DNA of 60,456 nucleotides. Origin: Clostridioides difficile. Its GTDB lineage: Bacteria; Bacillota; Clostridia; Peptostreptococcales; Peptostreptococcaceae. A model generated the notes under the pieces. That model saw nothing but the letters and a program-made list of their open reading frames with translations. It did not search any database and was not told the origin of the DNA. Both the position numbers and the translations under genes were made by a program. Below are positions 25,038-34,135 of the stretch, piece after piece. Location: NCBI RefSeq assembly GCF_001299635.1, contig NZ_JRHN01000037.1:1-60456 (forward strand), read 5' to 3'. The number at the start of each line of letters is the position of its first letter. Position 1 is the first letter of the stretch.

Positions 25038-26259
25038 GAATGTATTCACTAGTACTAAAAATCATCTAATAAAAATGTATATTGTTGTAGTGGGTAGCTT
25101 TTTAATAATATTTTCTATATTTATATATTCATATTTTAGAGGATTAACATATAGTGGAATTGATAGTGAGATAAATGAGGAGCTTGAATATATAGTTTCT
25201 CAATTTAAAAGAACCTCGTTTTTAAATCCAATAAGACTTAAAGACCCAAAAGATATGGTCTACGTGTATGAGGATGGTAGAATAAGTTACTATACTCAAA
25301 ATGAGTATTTTGATGAGTTACTTCCAGATAGAAGATTGGATAAGAAAAATTCATTTTTTAAATATACAGAAAATGGATATACCTTTAGAGAATTAAATGT
25401 AGATGTAGGAAGATATCAAATACAGATAATTAGAAATATCGACTCTGAGATGAACTCTTTAAAGCAACTTACATCTGTTCTTATAATTGGTATACTGATT
25501 TCTGTAATAATTACTTACTTTGTTGCTGTGTATCTTACTAGAAAAGCTTTAATTCCAATAGAAACTGCATGGAGAAATCAAGCTAAGTTTATACAAGATG
25601 CTTCTCATGAATTAAGAACGCCAATAACAATAGTTTCATCAAAATTAGAAAGTATGTTAAAATCCCCAGAGAGTACAGTAAATGATGAAGTTGAAACAAT
25701 AGCTACTGCAATGAAAGAGACAAGAAGGCTTAAAAAAATGATAACTGACTTATTGTCTCTTACTAAAGAAGATTCCATTGTTAAAGTCAACTTGGAAGAA
25801 GTAGATTTAGAAAGATTGCTTGAGGAAATATCAGAAGATTATATTGATATTGCAGAATTTCAGGAAAAAAAATTTGTATTTAATTCTGAGCTTAAGAATA
25901 AAGTTATAATAACGGATAAAAATAAATTAAGACAGCTTATATTAATTTTTATTGATAATGCTTTTAAATACACAAAACAAGGTGATGAGATAGTATTAGA
26001 ATTAAAAGAAGATATAGAAGATGAAGTAACTTTATTTATAAGAGATACTGGTATAGGTATAAAAAAAGAAGAAATACCTCTTATATTTGATAGATTTTTT
26101 AGAAGTGAAAATGTAAGAAATAAAGATTTAGAAGGGTCTGGAATAGGTCTTTCAATAGCTCGTATGATTAGTTTGAATTTGGATATTGATATAAATGTAA
26201 CTTCAGAGATAGGTATTGGAACTACATTTGAATTATCGATACCACAAAAGTTAAAATAA
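25027..26259 (+). CDS. Sensor histidine kinase
   Basis: A 410-residue kinase with membrane segments at about 17-38 and 148-170, bounding a 110-residue external domain rich in Asp, Tyr and Arg. The phospho-acceptor is His194 in DASHELRTPI; the N box FIDNAFKYTK, DTGIGIKKEE and GSGIGLSIAR complete the ATPase. Unlike the kinase at 10717, no HAMP domain is evident; a short linker leads to the His. It is the partner of the regulator encoded upstream, and thioredoxin genes follow after 155 bases. Confidence 0.92.
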   Translation: MINKNVFTSTKNHLIKMYIVVVGSFLIIFSIFIYSYFRGLTYSGIDSEINEELEYIVSQFKRTSFLNPIRLKDPKDMVYVYEDGRISYYTQNEYFDELLPDRRLDKKNSFFKYTENGYTFRELNVDVGRYQIQIIRNIDSEMNSLKQLTSVLIIGILISVIITYFVAVYLTRKALIPIETAWRNQAKFIQDASHELRTPITIVSSKLESMLKSPESTVNDEVETIATAMKETRRLKKMITDLLSLTKEDSIVKVNLEEVDLERLLEEISEDYIDIAEFQEKKFVFNSELKNKVIITDKNKLRQLILIFIDNAFKYTKQGDEIVLELKEDIEDEVTLFIRDTGIGIKKEEIPLIFDRFFRSENVRNKDLEGSGIGLSIARMISLNLDIDINVTSEIGIGTTFELSIPQKLK

Positions 26260-26414
26260 TAAAAATATAAAAAGCTGTTTTTAGAAATAAAGAATGGGTA
26301 TACTAATTAGTATAAAATAAAATATAAAAAGACCCTATAAAAGTAAAATTATATTTATGAATTTCATAGTATAATTGTATAGGGATAATTAAAGTTTATA
26401 GGAGGATTAAAAAA

Positions 26415-26732
26415 ATGGCAAAAGTTATAAATACATCTGAATTTAGAAGTAGTGTTGAAGGTAGTAAAGGAGTAGTTGTAGTGGATTTCTTTGCAACTTG
26501 GTGTGGACCTTGTAACATGTTAGGGCCTGTATTTGCAGAGTTAGGTGAAGAAATGAAAAATGAAGCTAGATTTGTAAAAGTTGACATAGATGAGAGTTTA
26601 GAAATAGCTCAACAATTTAGTGTATCTACAGTGCCAACTATGATTATATTTAAAGATGGAGAACCAGTAGAAACACTAATTGGATTTATGCCAAAGAACA
26701 AAATTGAAATGAAAGTAAAATCATATTTATAA
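26415..26732 (+). CDS. trxA: Thioredoxin
   Basis: A 105-residue thioredoxin with the redox motif WCGPC at residues 31-35, the cis-proline motif VSTVPT and the C-terminal KVKSYL helix. It keeps cytoplasmic protein thiols reduced and is recharged by the reductase encoded 16 bases downstream. AGGAGG lies upstream of the ATG. Confidence 0.95.
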   Translation: MAKVINTSEFRSSVEGSKGVVVVDFFATWCGPCNMLGPVFAELGEEMKNEARFVKVDIDESLEIAQQFSVSTVPTMIIFKDGEPVETLIGFMPKNKIEMKVKSYL

Positions 26733-26748
26733 AAAATGGGTGAGTGTT

Positions 26749-27627
26749 ATGAGATATGATATAGCTATAATAGGTAGTGGTCCTGCTGGATTATCTGCTG
26801 CTATAAATGCAAAAATAAGAAATAAAACAATTATCATGTTTGGTAGTGATAATTTAAGTAATAAGCTTGTTAAAGCTCCTTCAATAGATAATTATTTAGG
26901 TTTTTATGATATAAGTGGAGATGAATTAAAAGACAAGTTTAAATCGCATATAGATAGTATGGATATTTCAATTGAAAATAAGAGAATAAATAATATTTAT
27001 GCTATGGGAGAATACTTTGCAATAATGTCTGGAAATGATATGTATGAAGCTACTACTGTAATTCTTGCCACTGGTGTAGAATACACTAGACCAATTAAAG
27101 GTGAAGAAGAATTTCTAGGAAGAGGAGTAGGGTATTGTGCTACATGTGATGCACCACTTTATAGAAATAAAAAGGTGGCAGTTATAGGATATAATGAAGA
27201 ATCTAAAGAAGAAGCAAATTTTTTAAGTGAATTAACTTCAAAAACTTATTTTATACCTATGTACAAAAAAGAGAATCTTATGAGAGGTTCAGATAACTTA
27301 GATGAATCTATTGAAGTTATACATGATAGACCCGTACAAATAGATGGAGATAAACTTGTAAACAAAATATCTTTTAAAGAAAACCACATTGAAGTTGATG
27401 GAGTATTCGTTATAAAAGATAGTACAGCTCCAAGTTCATTGATTCCTGGAATAGAAATTGAGGGTATCCATATTAAAGTTGATAATGATATGAAAACTAG
27501 TATAGATGGATGCTTTGCTGCTGGAGATTGTGTTGGAAAACCATATTCTTATATAAAAGCAGCAGGTCAAGGACAAATAGCAGCTTTAAATGCTGTTTAC
27601 TATTTAGATAAATTAAAGAGAATTTAA
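26749..27627 (+). CDS. trxB: Thioredoxin reductase-like flavoprotein lacking NADPH motifs
   Basis: A 292-residue flavoenzyme. FAD-binding GSGPAG is at residues 9-14, redox cysteines Cys130 and Cys133 in CATCD, and the second FAD motif CFAAGDC near the C-terminus. In NADPH-dependent TrxB the stretch after the active site reads GGGDSA and later HRR; here they are GYNEES (147-152) and PMYKK. Both NADPH-contact motifs are thus missing, as in the ferredoxin-dependent flavin thioredoxin reductases (FFTR) described in clostridia. The start at 26749 is preferred over the GTG at 26740 because GGTGAG precedes it. It is co-transcribed with trxA. Confidence 0.85.
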   Translation: MRYDIAIIGSGPAGLSAAINAKIRNKTIIMFGSDNLSNKLVKAPSIDNYLGFYDISGDELKDKFKSHIDSMDISIENKRINNIYAMGEYFAIMSGNDMYEATTVILATGVEYTRPIKGEEEFLGRGVGYCATCDAPLYRNKKVAVIGYNEESKEEANFLSELTSKTYFIPMYKKENLMRGSDNLDESIEVIHDRPVQIDGDKLVNKISFKENHIEVDGVFVIKDSTAPSSLIPGIEIEGIHIKVDNDMKTSIDGCFAAGDCVGKPYSYIKAAGQGQIAALNAVYYLDKLKRI

Positions 27628-27661
27628 TATTTATACTGAGTAACTTTTTAAACATATTTAT

Positions 27662-27706
27662 AAAAAACTGCTTTAAAATAATAAAATTATTTTAAAGCAG
27701 TTTTTT
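27662..27706 (+). terminator. Terminator of the trxA-trxB unit
   Basis: A long perfect stem (AAAAAACTGCTTTAAAATAA and its complement) ends in six T residues. Confidence 0.9.
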
Positions 27707-27835
27707 ATTTATTAATTCTTATTATTTAAATTATCTTAAATGTATTTTTAAGTATATTTCTTTGAGAAATTTCTAAAGTTATAATAATAAATATCTAAAT
27801 TATTTATAATATATCCCAAAATTTAAAAATAATGG

Positions 27836-27864
27836 TTGAAAAATCTAATTAAGAGTACTATAAT
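27836..27864 (+). promoter_or_regulatory. SigmaA promoter of the ArsR-type gene
   Basis: TTGAAA at 27836-27841, a 17-base spacer and TATAAT at 27859-27864. Confidence 0.8.
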
Positions 27865-27867
27865 TTA

Positions 27868-27885
27868 ATTAAGTAATTACTTAAT
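27868..27885. promoter_or_regulatory. Palindromic operator of the ArsR-family regulator
   Basis: ATTAAGTAA-TTACTTAAT is an 18-bp perfect palindrome covering the expected transcription start. This is the usual position and length for an ArsR-family operator controlling its own promoter. Confidence 0.7.
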
Positions 27886-27900
27886 CAAAAAGAGGTATTT

Positions 27901-28269
27901 ATGGAAAATTTGGTTAAAATATTTAAAGCATTGAGTGATGAAACTAGAATTAACATACTTATATTAGTATCTAAGAGAAATATATGCCAAAAAGGAATTT
28001 CTAAATATCTAGGAATTTCAGATTCTGCTGTTTCACAACATATAAAAATATTAAAAGATGTTGGAATAATAACAGGGCATAAAGAAGGATACTACGTTTT
28101 ATATCATATTAATAAAGAATCATTTAATATATGTGTAGATTTTATAAACTCTATGTTAAGTAATTCTAGTGAAAGCTTTATAGATGTATTTGATATAAAT
28201 ACAATACATCTAGGATGTAGTAAAGAGTGTAAATCTATTAAAAAATGTTGTAAGAGAAGGGAGAAATAA
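27901..28269 (+). CDS. ArsR-family metalloregulator-like repressor
   Basis: A 122-residue winged-helix protein, FKALSDETRINILILVS at the N-terminus and a recognition helix at SDSAVSQHIKILK. A Cys-rich tail (HLGCSKECKSIKKCC, about 103-117) and Cys29 in NICQKG are possible metal or Fe-S ligands, so metal or redox sensing is likely. It is followed after 2 bases by a NifX/NifB-domain protein and has its own palindromic operator. Confidence 0.88.
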   Translation: MENLVKIFKALSDETRINILILVSKRNICQKGISKYLGISDSAVSQHIKILKDVGIITGHKEGYYVLYHINKESFNICVDFINSMLSNSSESFIDVFDINTIHLGCSKECKSIKKCCKRREK

Positions 28270-28271
28270 TA

Positions 28272-28643
28272 ATGAAAGTATGTATACCAGTAGAAGAGAA
28301 TAAAGGATTGGATAGTAAACCATATGGTCATTTTGGTTCTGCTCCAATTTTTGTTGTGTGTGATTTAGAGAGTGGAGAAGTTAAATCTCTAGATAATGGA
28401 GATTTAGGTCATGAGCATGGAAAGTGTCAACCACTAAAAGCATTATCAGGCACAGTTGTGGATGCAGTAGTAGTTGGAGGAATAGGACAAGGTGCTATAG
28501 TTAAATTAAATGGTATGGGAATCAAAGTTTATAGAGCAGAAGCAGATACTATAAGTGCTAATCTAGACTTACTTAAAAATGGAAAATTAGTAGAATTTCC
28601 ATCAAATCATACTTGTTCACATGATGGATGTGGACATCATTAA
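28272..28643 (+). CDS. NifX/NifB-like dinitrogenase cofactor-domain protein
   Basis: A 123-residue protein starting MKVCIPVEENKGLDSKPYGH with the GHFGSAP motif and AVVVGGIGQGAIVKLNGMGI, which define the dinitrogenase iron-molybdenum cofactor family (PF02579). Small stand-alone members bind metal clusters in organisms without nitrogenase. The C-terminal CSHDGCGHH and the internal GHEHGKC are further metal-ligand candidates. It shares an operon with an ArsR-type repressor, so it may be a metal or cluster chaperone controlled by cluster status. Confidence 0.85.
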   Translation: MKVCIPVEENKGLDSKPYGHFGSAPIFVVCDLESGEVKSLDNGDLGHEHGKCQPLKALSGTVVDAVVVGGIGQGAIVKLNGMGIKVYRAEADTISANLDLLKNGKLVEFPSNHTCSHDGCGHH

Positions 28644-28647
28644 AAAT

Positions 28648-28690
28648 AATATAGCTGATGAAGCATATGCTTCATCAGCTATTTTCTTTT
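28648..28690 (+). terminator. Terminator with a 32-bp perfect palindrome
   Basis: ATAGCTGATGAAGCAT is followed at once by its exact complement (28651-28682) and then TTTCTTTTTT. Confidence 0.9.
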
Positions 28691-28777
28691 TTGATAAATA
28701 AAGTTTTGCATTTCAAATTTTCAAATTTAGGTTTTCATGATTTTCTGGTGGATTTTAAAGTTTATAAGTATACTAAA

Positions 28778-29233
28778 CTAGATTTTTTTTGTATGTTGCT
28801 CTATATAGTTAATATCATTTAGTATGTCATTAAGTTCTTTATTAAGTGTTTTCAAATCATCACCATCCACATTGTAGTTTAAAAATAGTTCCTCTACATT
28901 ATCAATGATAGAATTAACTTTCCTAGTAACTTCAACAAATGTTTTGAAGTTACTACTATTCTTAGCATTTAAAAATTTGTTTAAATCCTTTGATATAAAT
29001 GACATTATTTCATATTCATCGTTAAACAGACCTCTACCAATAGGATATGGTTCAATTCTTTGTAAAAAATATTGATCTTTAGCATTAATATTATAAGTAT
29101 AAGATATTTCCCAACCGTCTCCTAAATCAAACTTGATAAAATACAATGTACTACTTACTTTTGATATTTTTGTTGCTCCAAGTTGCCTTAAAAGAACTTC
29201 AATTGAATCTCCTTGAACAGTATTAATATTCAT
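28778..29233 (-). CDS. Conserved-looking hypothetical protein
   Basis: A 151-residue protein. The N-terminal half has beta-strand-like alternation (YFIKFDLGDGWEISYTYNIN, YFLQRIEPYP), and the C-terminal half is helical, rich in Asn, Asp and Lys (about 95-150). There is no signal peptide or membrane segment. The ATG at 29233 follows GGGGATGTGTATAT on the minus strand. It lies 39 bases downstream of the transporter gene 29272-30537 on the same strand, so the two may share a transcript. Family not recognised. Confidence 0.6.
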   Translation of the reverse strand: MNINTVQGDSIEVLLRQLGATKISKVSSTLYFIKFDLGDGWEISYTYNINAKDQYFLQRIEPYPIGRGLFNDEYEIMSFISKDLNKFLNAKNSSNFKTFVEVTRKVNSIIDNVEELFLNYNVDGDDLKTLNKELNDILNDINYIEQHTKKI

Positions 29234-29271
29234 ATATACACATCCCCTTTAGTATTATTATACTATATTTT

Positions 29272-30537
29272 TTAAAATTTTATAATTAAATAAAAAGTAG
29301 ATATAATAATAGATATAATCATAAGTGGAAAACCTATCTTAAAATACTCTTTAAAAGATATAGGATGCCCATGTTTATTACCTATACCTGCTAGTACAAC
29401 ATTGGCAGATGCTCCTATCAATGTACCATTTCCTCCAAGACAAGCTCCAAGAGATGTCGCCCACCATAATGGCATAACATCAATTCCTTCAGCTTGCATA
29501 GTCAAAATAAGAGGAATTAATGTTGCAACAAATGGAATATTATCTAAGAAAGAAGAAACTATTGCTGATAACCATAATATTAATAACATTGTAAATACAA
29601 GATGGCCTTCTGTAAGTCCAATCAATGCTTGAGCTAATTTGTTTATTATGCCAACTTCTACTAATCCACCAACTACTACAAACAAGCCCATAAAAAATAA
29701 AATTGTAGACCATTCAATACCAGCCATAATTTCATCTACATCTTGTTTTCCTATAAGAAGCATTATAGATGCTCCTGTTAGTGCAACAACAGAAGAGTCT
29801 ATGTGGATTGTACTGTGAAACATAAAACCAAAAAGTATAAATGCTATTACTATAAGACTTTTTATAAGTAATGGTTTATCTTTGACAGATTTTTTTTCAT
29901 CAAGTTTTAATATTGTATTTTTAGCTTTGTCATCTACAATAAGTTGTTTGCCATAAATAAATTTGAAGCATATTATAGTTACAATAAGTATTACTATAAC
30001 AGCAGGGCCTAAATTTATTACAAAATCCATAAAACTAAGATTAGCAGCACTACCAATCATAATATTTGGAGGGTCACCTATAAGAGTAGATGTTCCTCCT
30101 ATATTGGAAGCTAAAATTTGTGTTATTAAAAAGGGAACTGGATTAAGTCCCAATATTTGTGTGATAACTATAGTCATTGGACCAATAAGTAAGACAGTGG
30201 TAACATTATCTAATATAGCAGATAAAATAGCCGTTATAATAGCAAAACAAATCATTATTTTCCACGGGTCTCCTTTGGCTTTCTTTGCAGTCCAGATAGC
30301 TATGTATTCAAATAGCCCTGAGTTTTTGACAACAGCGACAAATAGCATCATACCAACTAATACACCAATAGTGTTGAAATCTATATGGCTCAATCCTTCA
30401 TCAAGTGTAAGTATATTGAAAATTATCATTAATAGTGCACCACCAACAGCTGCTACAGATCGGTTTACCTTCTCTGTAATAATAGCTGCCATAACTATTA
30501 AAAATATACATATAGCTATTATTTGTTGAAATTCCAT
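29272..30537 (-). CDS. ArsB/NhaD-type ion transporter
   Basis: A 421-residue protein with 11-12 membrane segments. Motifs typical of the ArsB/NhaD superfamily are visible: GALLMIIF, ILDNVTTVLLIGPMT, NIGGTSTLIGDPPNIMIGSA and the repeat SFLDNIPFVATLIP with GGNGTLIGASANVV. The two inverted halves each carry a D/N-rich unwound helix. Family members export arsenite or exchange Na+/H+; the absence of other ars genes makes cation or organic-anion transport equally possible. Confidence 0.88.
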   Translation of the reverse strand: MEFQQIIAICIFLIVMAAIITEKVNRSVAAVGGALLMIIFNILTLDEGLSHIDFNTIGVLVGMMLFVAVVKNSGLFEYIAIWTAKKAKGDPWKIMICFAIITAILSAILDNVTTVLLIGPMTIVITQILGLNPVPFLITQILASNIGGTSTLIGDPPNIMIGSAANLSFMDFVINLGPAVIVILIVTIICFKFIYGKQLIVDDKAKNTILKLDEKKSVKDKPLLIKSLIVIAFILFGFMFHSTIHIDSSVVALTGASIMLLIGKQDVDEIMAGIEWSTILFFMGLFVVVGGLVEVGIINKLAQALIGLTEGHLVFTMLLILWLSAIVSSFLDNIPFVATLIPLILTMQAEGIDVMPLWWATSLGACLGGNGTLIGASANVVLAGIGNKHGHPISFKEYFKIGFPLMIISIIISTFYLIIKF

Positions 30538-31005
30538 AATATAAGTACCTCCATTTGTATTATTTTGTGCCTAATGCTAGTACTATATATAGTATTACTT
30601 TTTTATTGTTTTTTCAATGGATGCATAAAAGTATATTATTTAACAAAGTTTCCGGAAAATTGACAGAATTTAAAGAAAATTTTTGTTATTTAAATAAATT
30701 TTAAAATAATCTCATTAATAATAATATTAAACGACAAACAAAAAAATATACTCTTAGAAAAAGAATTTATTGTATCTAGCAGTAATTATAAAATATTAAA
30801 TATATCTATATTATAAAAACAATAAAAAAAATTTGATTTTGAATATAAAACTGCAATATATTAAAAAAATTATTCATTTCAAACCTTGTAATTTGATTTT
30901 ATAAATATTATAATTAAATTAATGAATTTTTAACAAGGAATTATTCATTTTTTTGATTTTAAGATTTATTAAGAAAACAAAACTAAATAGGGGGTAATTA
31001 ATATA
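30538..31005. other. Intergenic region between divergent transporters
   Basis: About 470 AT-rich bases without a gene I can support. It must hold the promoters of both flanking transporters. The one clear element is a CodY-like box, listed separately. Confidence 0.6.
30647..30661. promoter_or_regulatory. Candidate CodY box
   Basis: AGTTTCCGGAAAATT differs at three positions from the CodY consensus AATTTTCWGAAAATT. It contains the 10-bp perfect palindrome TTTCCGGAAA. It lies 110 bases upstream of the ArsB-type gene and 345 bases upstream of the amino-acid symporter. CodY control of such transporters is common in clostridia, but one box at this mismatch level is weak evidence. Confidence 0.35.
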
Positions 31006-32457
31006 ATGGATTTTTTAAATGGTATTTTAACAGGCATTAATAATGCAGTAGTATTTGTAAACAATTACTTATGGTCGTATATCTTAATTATAATGTTGGT
31101 TGTAGTTGGTATTTACTTTACTATTAAAACAAATTTTGTACAATTCAGATATTTTATAGAAATGTTTAGACTTCTGGGTGATGGTACAGCAAATAAAAGT
31201 GCAAAAAAGGAAGGGAAGATATCTTCATTCCAAGCATTTTGTATAAGTACATCTTCAAGAGTTGGGACTGGAAATATAGCTGGAATAGCAATTGCAGTAG
31301 TGGCAGGTGGTCCTGGTGCTGTATTTTGGATGTGGCTTATAGCATTAATTGGTTCTGCTTCTAGCTTTGTTGAGAGTACATTAGCTCAGATTTACAAAGT
31401 TAAAAATGGTCAAGCTTTTAGAGGTGGTCCAGCATATTATATGGAGCAAGGTCTAAATAAGAAATGGATGGGAGTTTTATTTTCAATACTTATAACTATA
31501 TGTTATGGTTTTGTATTCAATGCAGTTCAAGCAAATACTGTTTCGCTTGCATTTAATAATGCATTTGGAATAAGTAAAATGGCTATGGGAATAGGTCTTG
31601 GAATTTTAACTGCAATAGTTATTTTTGGTGGAGTACATAGAGTTGCAAAAGTTTCTGAGATAATAGTTCCTGTATTTGCAGGATTATATATATTGGTTGC
31701 TTTAGCTATAGTTGGAATGAATATAACAGAGATACCAAAAATTATAGCGTTAATAGTTGAAAGTGCATTTGATTTTAAAGGAATGGCAATTGGTACTTTT
31801 ATGGGAGTTGTAATGACTGGAGTGAAGAGAGGTCTATTCTCTAATGAAGCAGGTATGGGGAGTGCTCCTAATGCTGCTGCAACAGCACATGTAACTCATC
31901 CAGTAAAACAAGGTTTAATTCAATCTTTAGGTGTTTTTACTGATACTATAATCATATGTAGCTGTACAGCATTTATGGTATTATTATATTCAGATTATGC
32001 TAGTAGTGGGGCAACTGGAATTGAATTGGCTCAAGAAGCTTTAACTCATCATATAGGACCAATGGGGAACATATTTATAGCAGTTTGTATATTCTTATTT
32101 GCATTTAGTTCTATAGTAGGTAATTACTATTATGGAGAATCAAATATGGAATTTATGAGTGGAAGCAAGACTAAACTTAATATATTTAGAGTTTTCGTTG
32201 TAGGTATGGTTTTATTTGGTTCTCTTACTCAAGTAGAAGTAGTTTGGAATCTAGCAGACTTATTTATGGCATTGATGGCTATAATAAACTTAATCGCAAT
32301 ATCGCTTTTAGGAAAGTATGCATTTATCGCTTTAAAAGATTACACAAGTCAAAAAAAATCTGGAATAAAAGACCCTGTATTTATTGCAGATGAAATAGAA
32401 GGTTTAGAAAATGTATCAGAGTGGCACAAGGAATTACCAGAGGAAAATTTAGGATAA
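31006..32457 (+). CDS. Alanine/glycine:cation symporter (AGCS family)
   Basis: A 483-residue carrier with 10-11 membrane segments. SRVGTGNIAGIAIAVVAGGP, NEAGMGSAPNAAATAH and GVKRGLFSN are the family signatures. It couples uptake of small neutral amino acids to Na+ or H+. The start ATG follows GGGGGTAATTAATATA. It is a single gene with a strong terminator. Confidence 0.92.
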   Translation: MDFLNGILTGINNAVVFVNNYLWSYILIIMLVVVGIYFTIKTNFVQFRYFIEMFRLLGDGTANKSAKKEGKISSFQAFCISTSSRVGTGNIAGIAIAVVAGGPGAVFWMWLIALIGSASSFVESTLAQIYKVKNGQAFRGGPAYYMEQGLNKKWMGVLFSILITICYGFVFNAVQANTVSLAFNNAFGISKMAMGIGLGILTAIVIFGGVHRVAKVSEIIVPVFAGLYILVALAIVGMNITEIPKIIALIVESAFDFKGMAIGTFMGVVMTGVKRGLFSNEAGMGSAPNAAATAHVTHPVKQGLIQSLGVFTDTIIICSCTAFMVLLYSDYASSGATGIELAQEALTHHIGPMGNIFIAVCIFLFAFSSIVGNYYYGESNMEFMSGSKTKLNIFRVFVVGMVLFGSLTQVEVVWNLADLFMALMAIINLIAISLLGKYAFIALKDYTSQKKSGIKDPVFIADEIEGLENVSEWHKELPEENLG

Positions 32458-32526
32458 GAAATCACAAAACTATTTTGATAGATTGAAGTACACATAAGTT
32501 ATATAAATAAAATGTTTAATTAATTT

Positions 32527-32563
32527 ATATTACTGGAATTTTTAATTCCAGTAATATTTTTTA
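32527..32563 (+). terminator. Terminator of the AGCS symporter gene
   Basis: A 14-bp stem (ATATTACTGGAATT / AATTCCAGTAATAT) with a TTT loop, then TTTTTTA. Confidence 0.9.
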
Positions 32564-32634
32564 TTATATAGTTTATTTTTTAAAATAGTTTACTTACTAT
32601 AAATTTTTTCCTAAGATTTATTTTCTCTAAAATG

Positions 32635-33063
32635 TTATATAATTAAATCTTGTAAATTGTATTCAAAACTTTCTAAGTGATTACAAAATAATCTAAACTC
32701 TTCTATAGTTTTGATTTCTTGTAAATTTCTCAAATCTATCATTATATTACTGTATTTATGCAACATAAAACTCATATCATATATTTCACATTCAACAAAT
32801 CCATCTTGATAACTGTACTTATAAGGTTCATATTTTGAAAAATTTGACTCAAAGTATTTTATTTTAGCATAGCACAATTTGTGTATGTTGAACAAAAGAG
32901 CCAGAACAGATTCTTTAACTGCAAACTTGTGTGTGAAGTATTTTATAGTGTGGTATTTACCATGTTTAAACTCCCAAATTAAATTCTCATTTAAAGTAAG
33001 AGAATATTTTTCTATAAGGTTACGTTTATCTGGTGTTAAATCTTGTATTGAATATGTTTTCAT
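32635..33063 (-). CDS. Hypothetical protein
   Basis: A 142-residue soluble protein, aromatic- and Lys-rich, starting MKTYSIQDLTPDKRNLIEKY. No known motif stands out; the middle (about 55-85) looks helical with several Tyr and Phe, and the last 30 residues are acidic helix. The ATG at 33063 follows GAGGAGAATAAATT on the minus strand. It has its own intergenic spaces on both sides. Not recognised. Confidence 0.6.
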   Translation of the reverse strand: MKTYSIQDLTPDKRNLIEKYSLTLNENLIWEFKHGKYHTIKYFTHKFAVKESVLALLFNIHKLCYAKIKYFESNFSKYEPYKYSYQDGFVECEIYDMSFMLHKYSNIMIDLRNLQEIKTIEEFRLFCNHLESFEYNLQDLII

Positions 33064-33334
33064 AATTTATTCTCCTCATAAATATTTAATAAGCACATAT
33101 TAAATCATAGTATTTTATTGCCACTTACTCTTAATTATATTGTATTGTATATTAAAAAAATAATAAAATAGATAATTAGTATAGTATTAATCTATGTTAT
33201 AAATAAAAACAATAGCTTTAATAGTAATATATATATCTTTGTGGTATTTTATATTTAGAGTCGTATTTATAATTATTTTAAGATTTTTAAAGTAACTTTG
33301 ATGATTAATTTATATCTTAGAGGGGGTATGCAAA

Positions 33335-33949
33335 TTGTTCAATAAGAAGGAATATATTGTTGTAGTATGCCATGATTGTTTTATTTTTTATAATAAAGAT
33401 AATGACCTAAAAGAGAGTGTATCATTTTCAATACATCCCATTCCAAATGTGCCTTTTTATTATTATCTATTTGAAGGAGAAACTGAAAAATTTATTAGAG
33501 ATATACAAGCAAAAGTTTCTATTAAGAAATCAGCTTTGTATATATTAATTCCAGATGATGCATTAAGTATAGACATAAAAATATTGCAAGAATTTTTTAT
33601 ACAGTTAGGATGTCGCAAAATAATTTTTTCTAAACAAAATATTGTTTTGAGTAATTGTGAAGAAAATTATATTTCCATATCCTTTACAAGTAGAGCAATT
33701 GCCATTTCATATGTAAAAAATGGAGGAGCTGAAGCAGTAGATTTTTTTGATTACAATGAGATTGATTTTAAGAATCTGTCTTATATCATTAAAAACTTAC
33801 ATAATGATTGTGTATATTCTGGTTTAAAAATATATGTGAATAATATAGGAAGCTCTAATAATTATGAAGATATTGGAGAGATAGTTCAGGTAGATGATAT
33901 TATAAATAATTTCAAAAAACTATATATTGAAAAAAATACATCAAGATAG
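33335..33949 (+). CDS. Hypothetical protein with TTG start
   Basis: A 204-residue protein starting at TTG 33335; AGGGGG at 33321-33326 is 8 bases upstream. A nearer ATG is out of frame and closes at once. The sequence alternates beta and helical stretches (EYIVVVCHDCFIFYNKDN, SALYILIPDD, YISISFTSRAIAISYVKNGG), loosely like an actin/PilM-type fold, but no nucleotide-binding motif is clear. It has its own terminator. Family not recognised. Confidence 0.6.
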   Translation: MFNKKEYIVVVCHDCFIFYNKDNDLKESVSFSIHPIPNVPFYYYLFEGETEKFIRDIQAKVSIKKSALYILIPDDALSIDIKILQEFFIQLGCRKIIFSKQNIVLSNCEENYISISFTSRAIAISYVKNGGAEAVDFFDYNEIDFKNLSYIIKNLHNDCVYSGLKIYVNNIGSSNNYEDIGEIVQVDDIINNFKKLYIEKNTSR

Positions 33950-34031
33950 AATTGTTAGTATATAAAAGTATACAGGTTTTATATATTCTAATGGGTAGGA
34001 GGTTAGATATATTATATTTGAAATTATTAAG

Positions 34032-34070
34032 TACCAAAAGAACAAATATGTTTTGTCCTTTTGGTATTTA
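34032..34070 (+). terminator. Terminator
   Basis: TACCAAAAG pairs with CTTTTGGTA, with an inner ACAAA/TTTGT stem, then TTTAG. It ends the 33335-33949 gene. Confidence 0.7.
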
Positions 34071-34135
34071 GTATTTTATGTTATTTAGACAGATTTTGAT
34101 ATTTAATCAATACTACTATTTAATAATGATATTAT

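Noticed and set aside
29963-30529. Rightward 188-codon frame
   Set aside because: Lies antisense to the ArsB/NhaD-type carrier gene, whose motifs are clear; Ile-rich translation is typical of the complement of hydrophobic codons.
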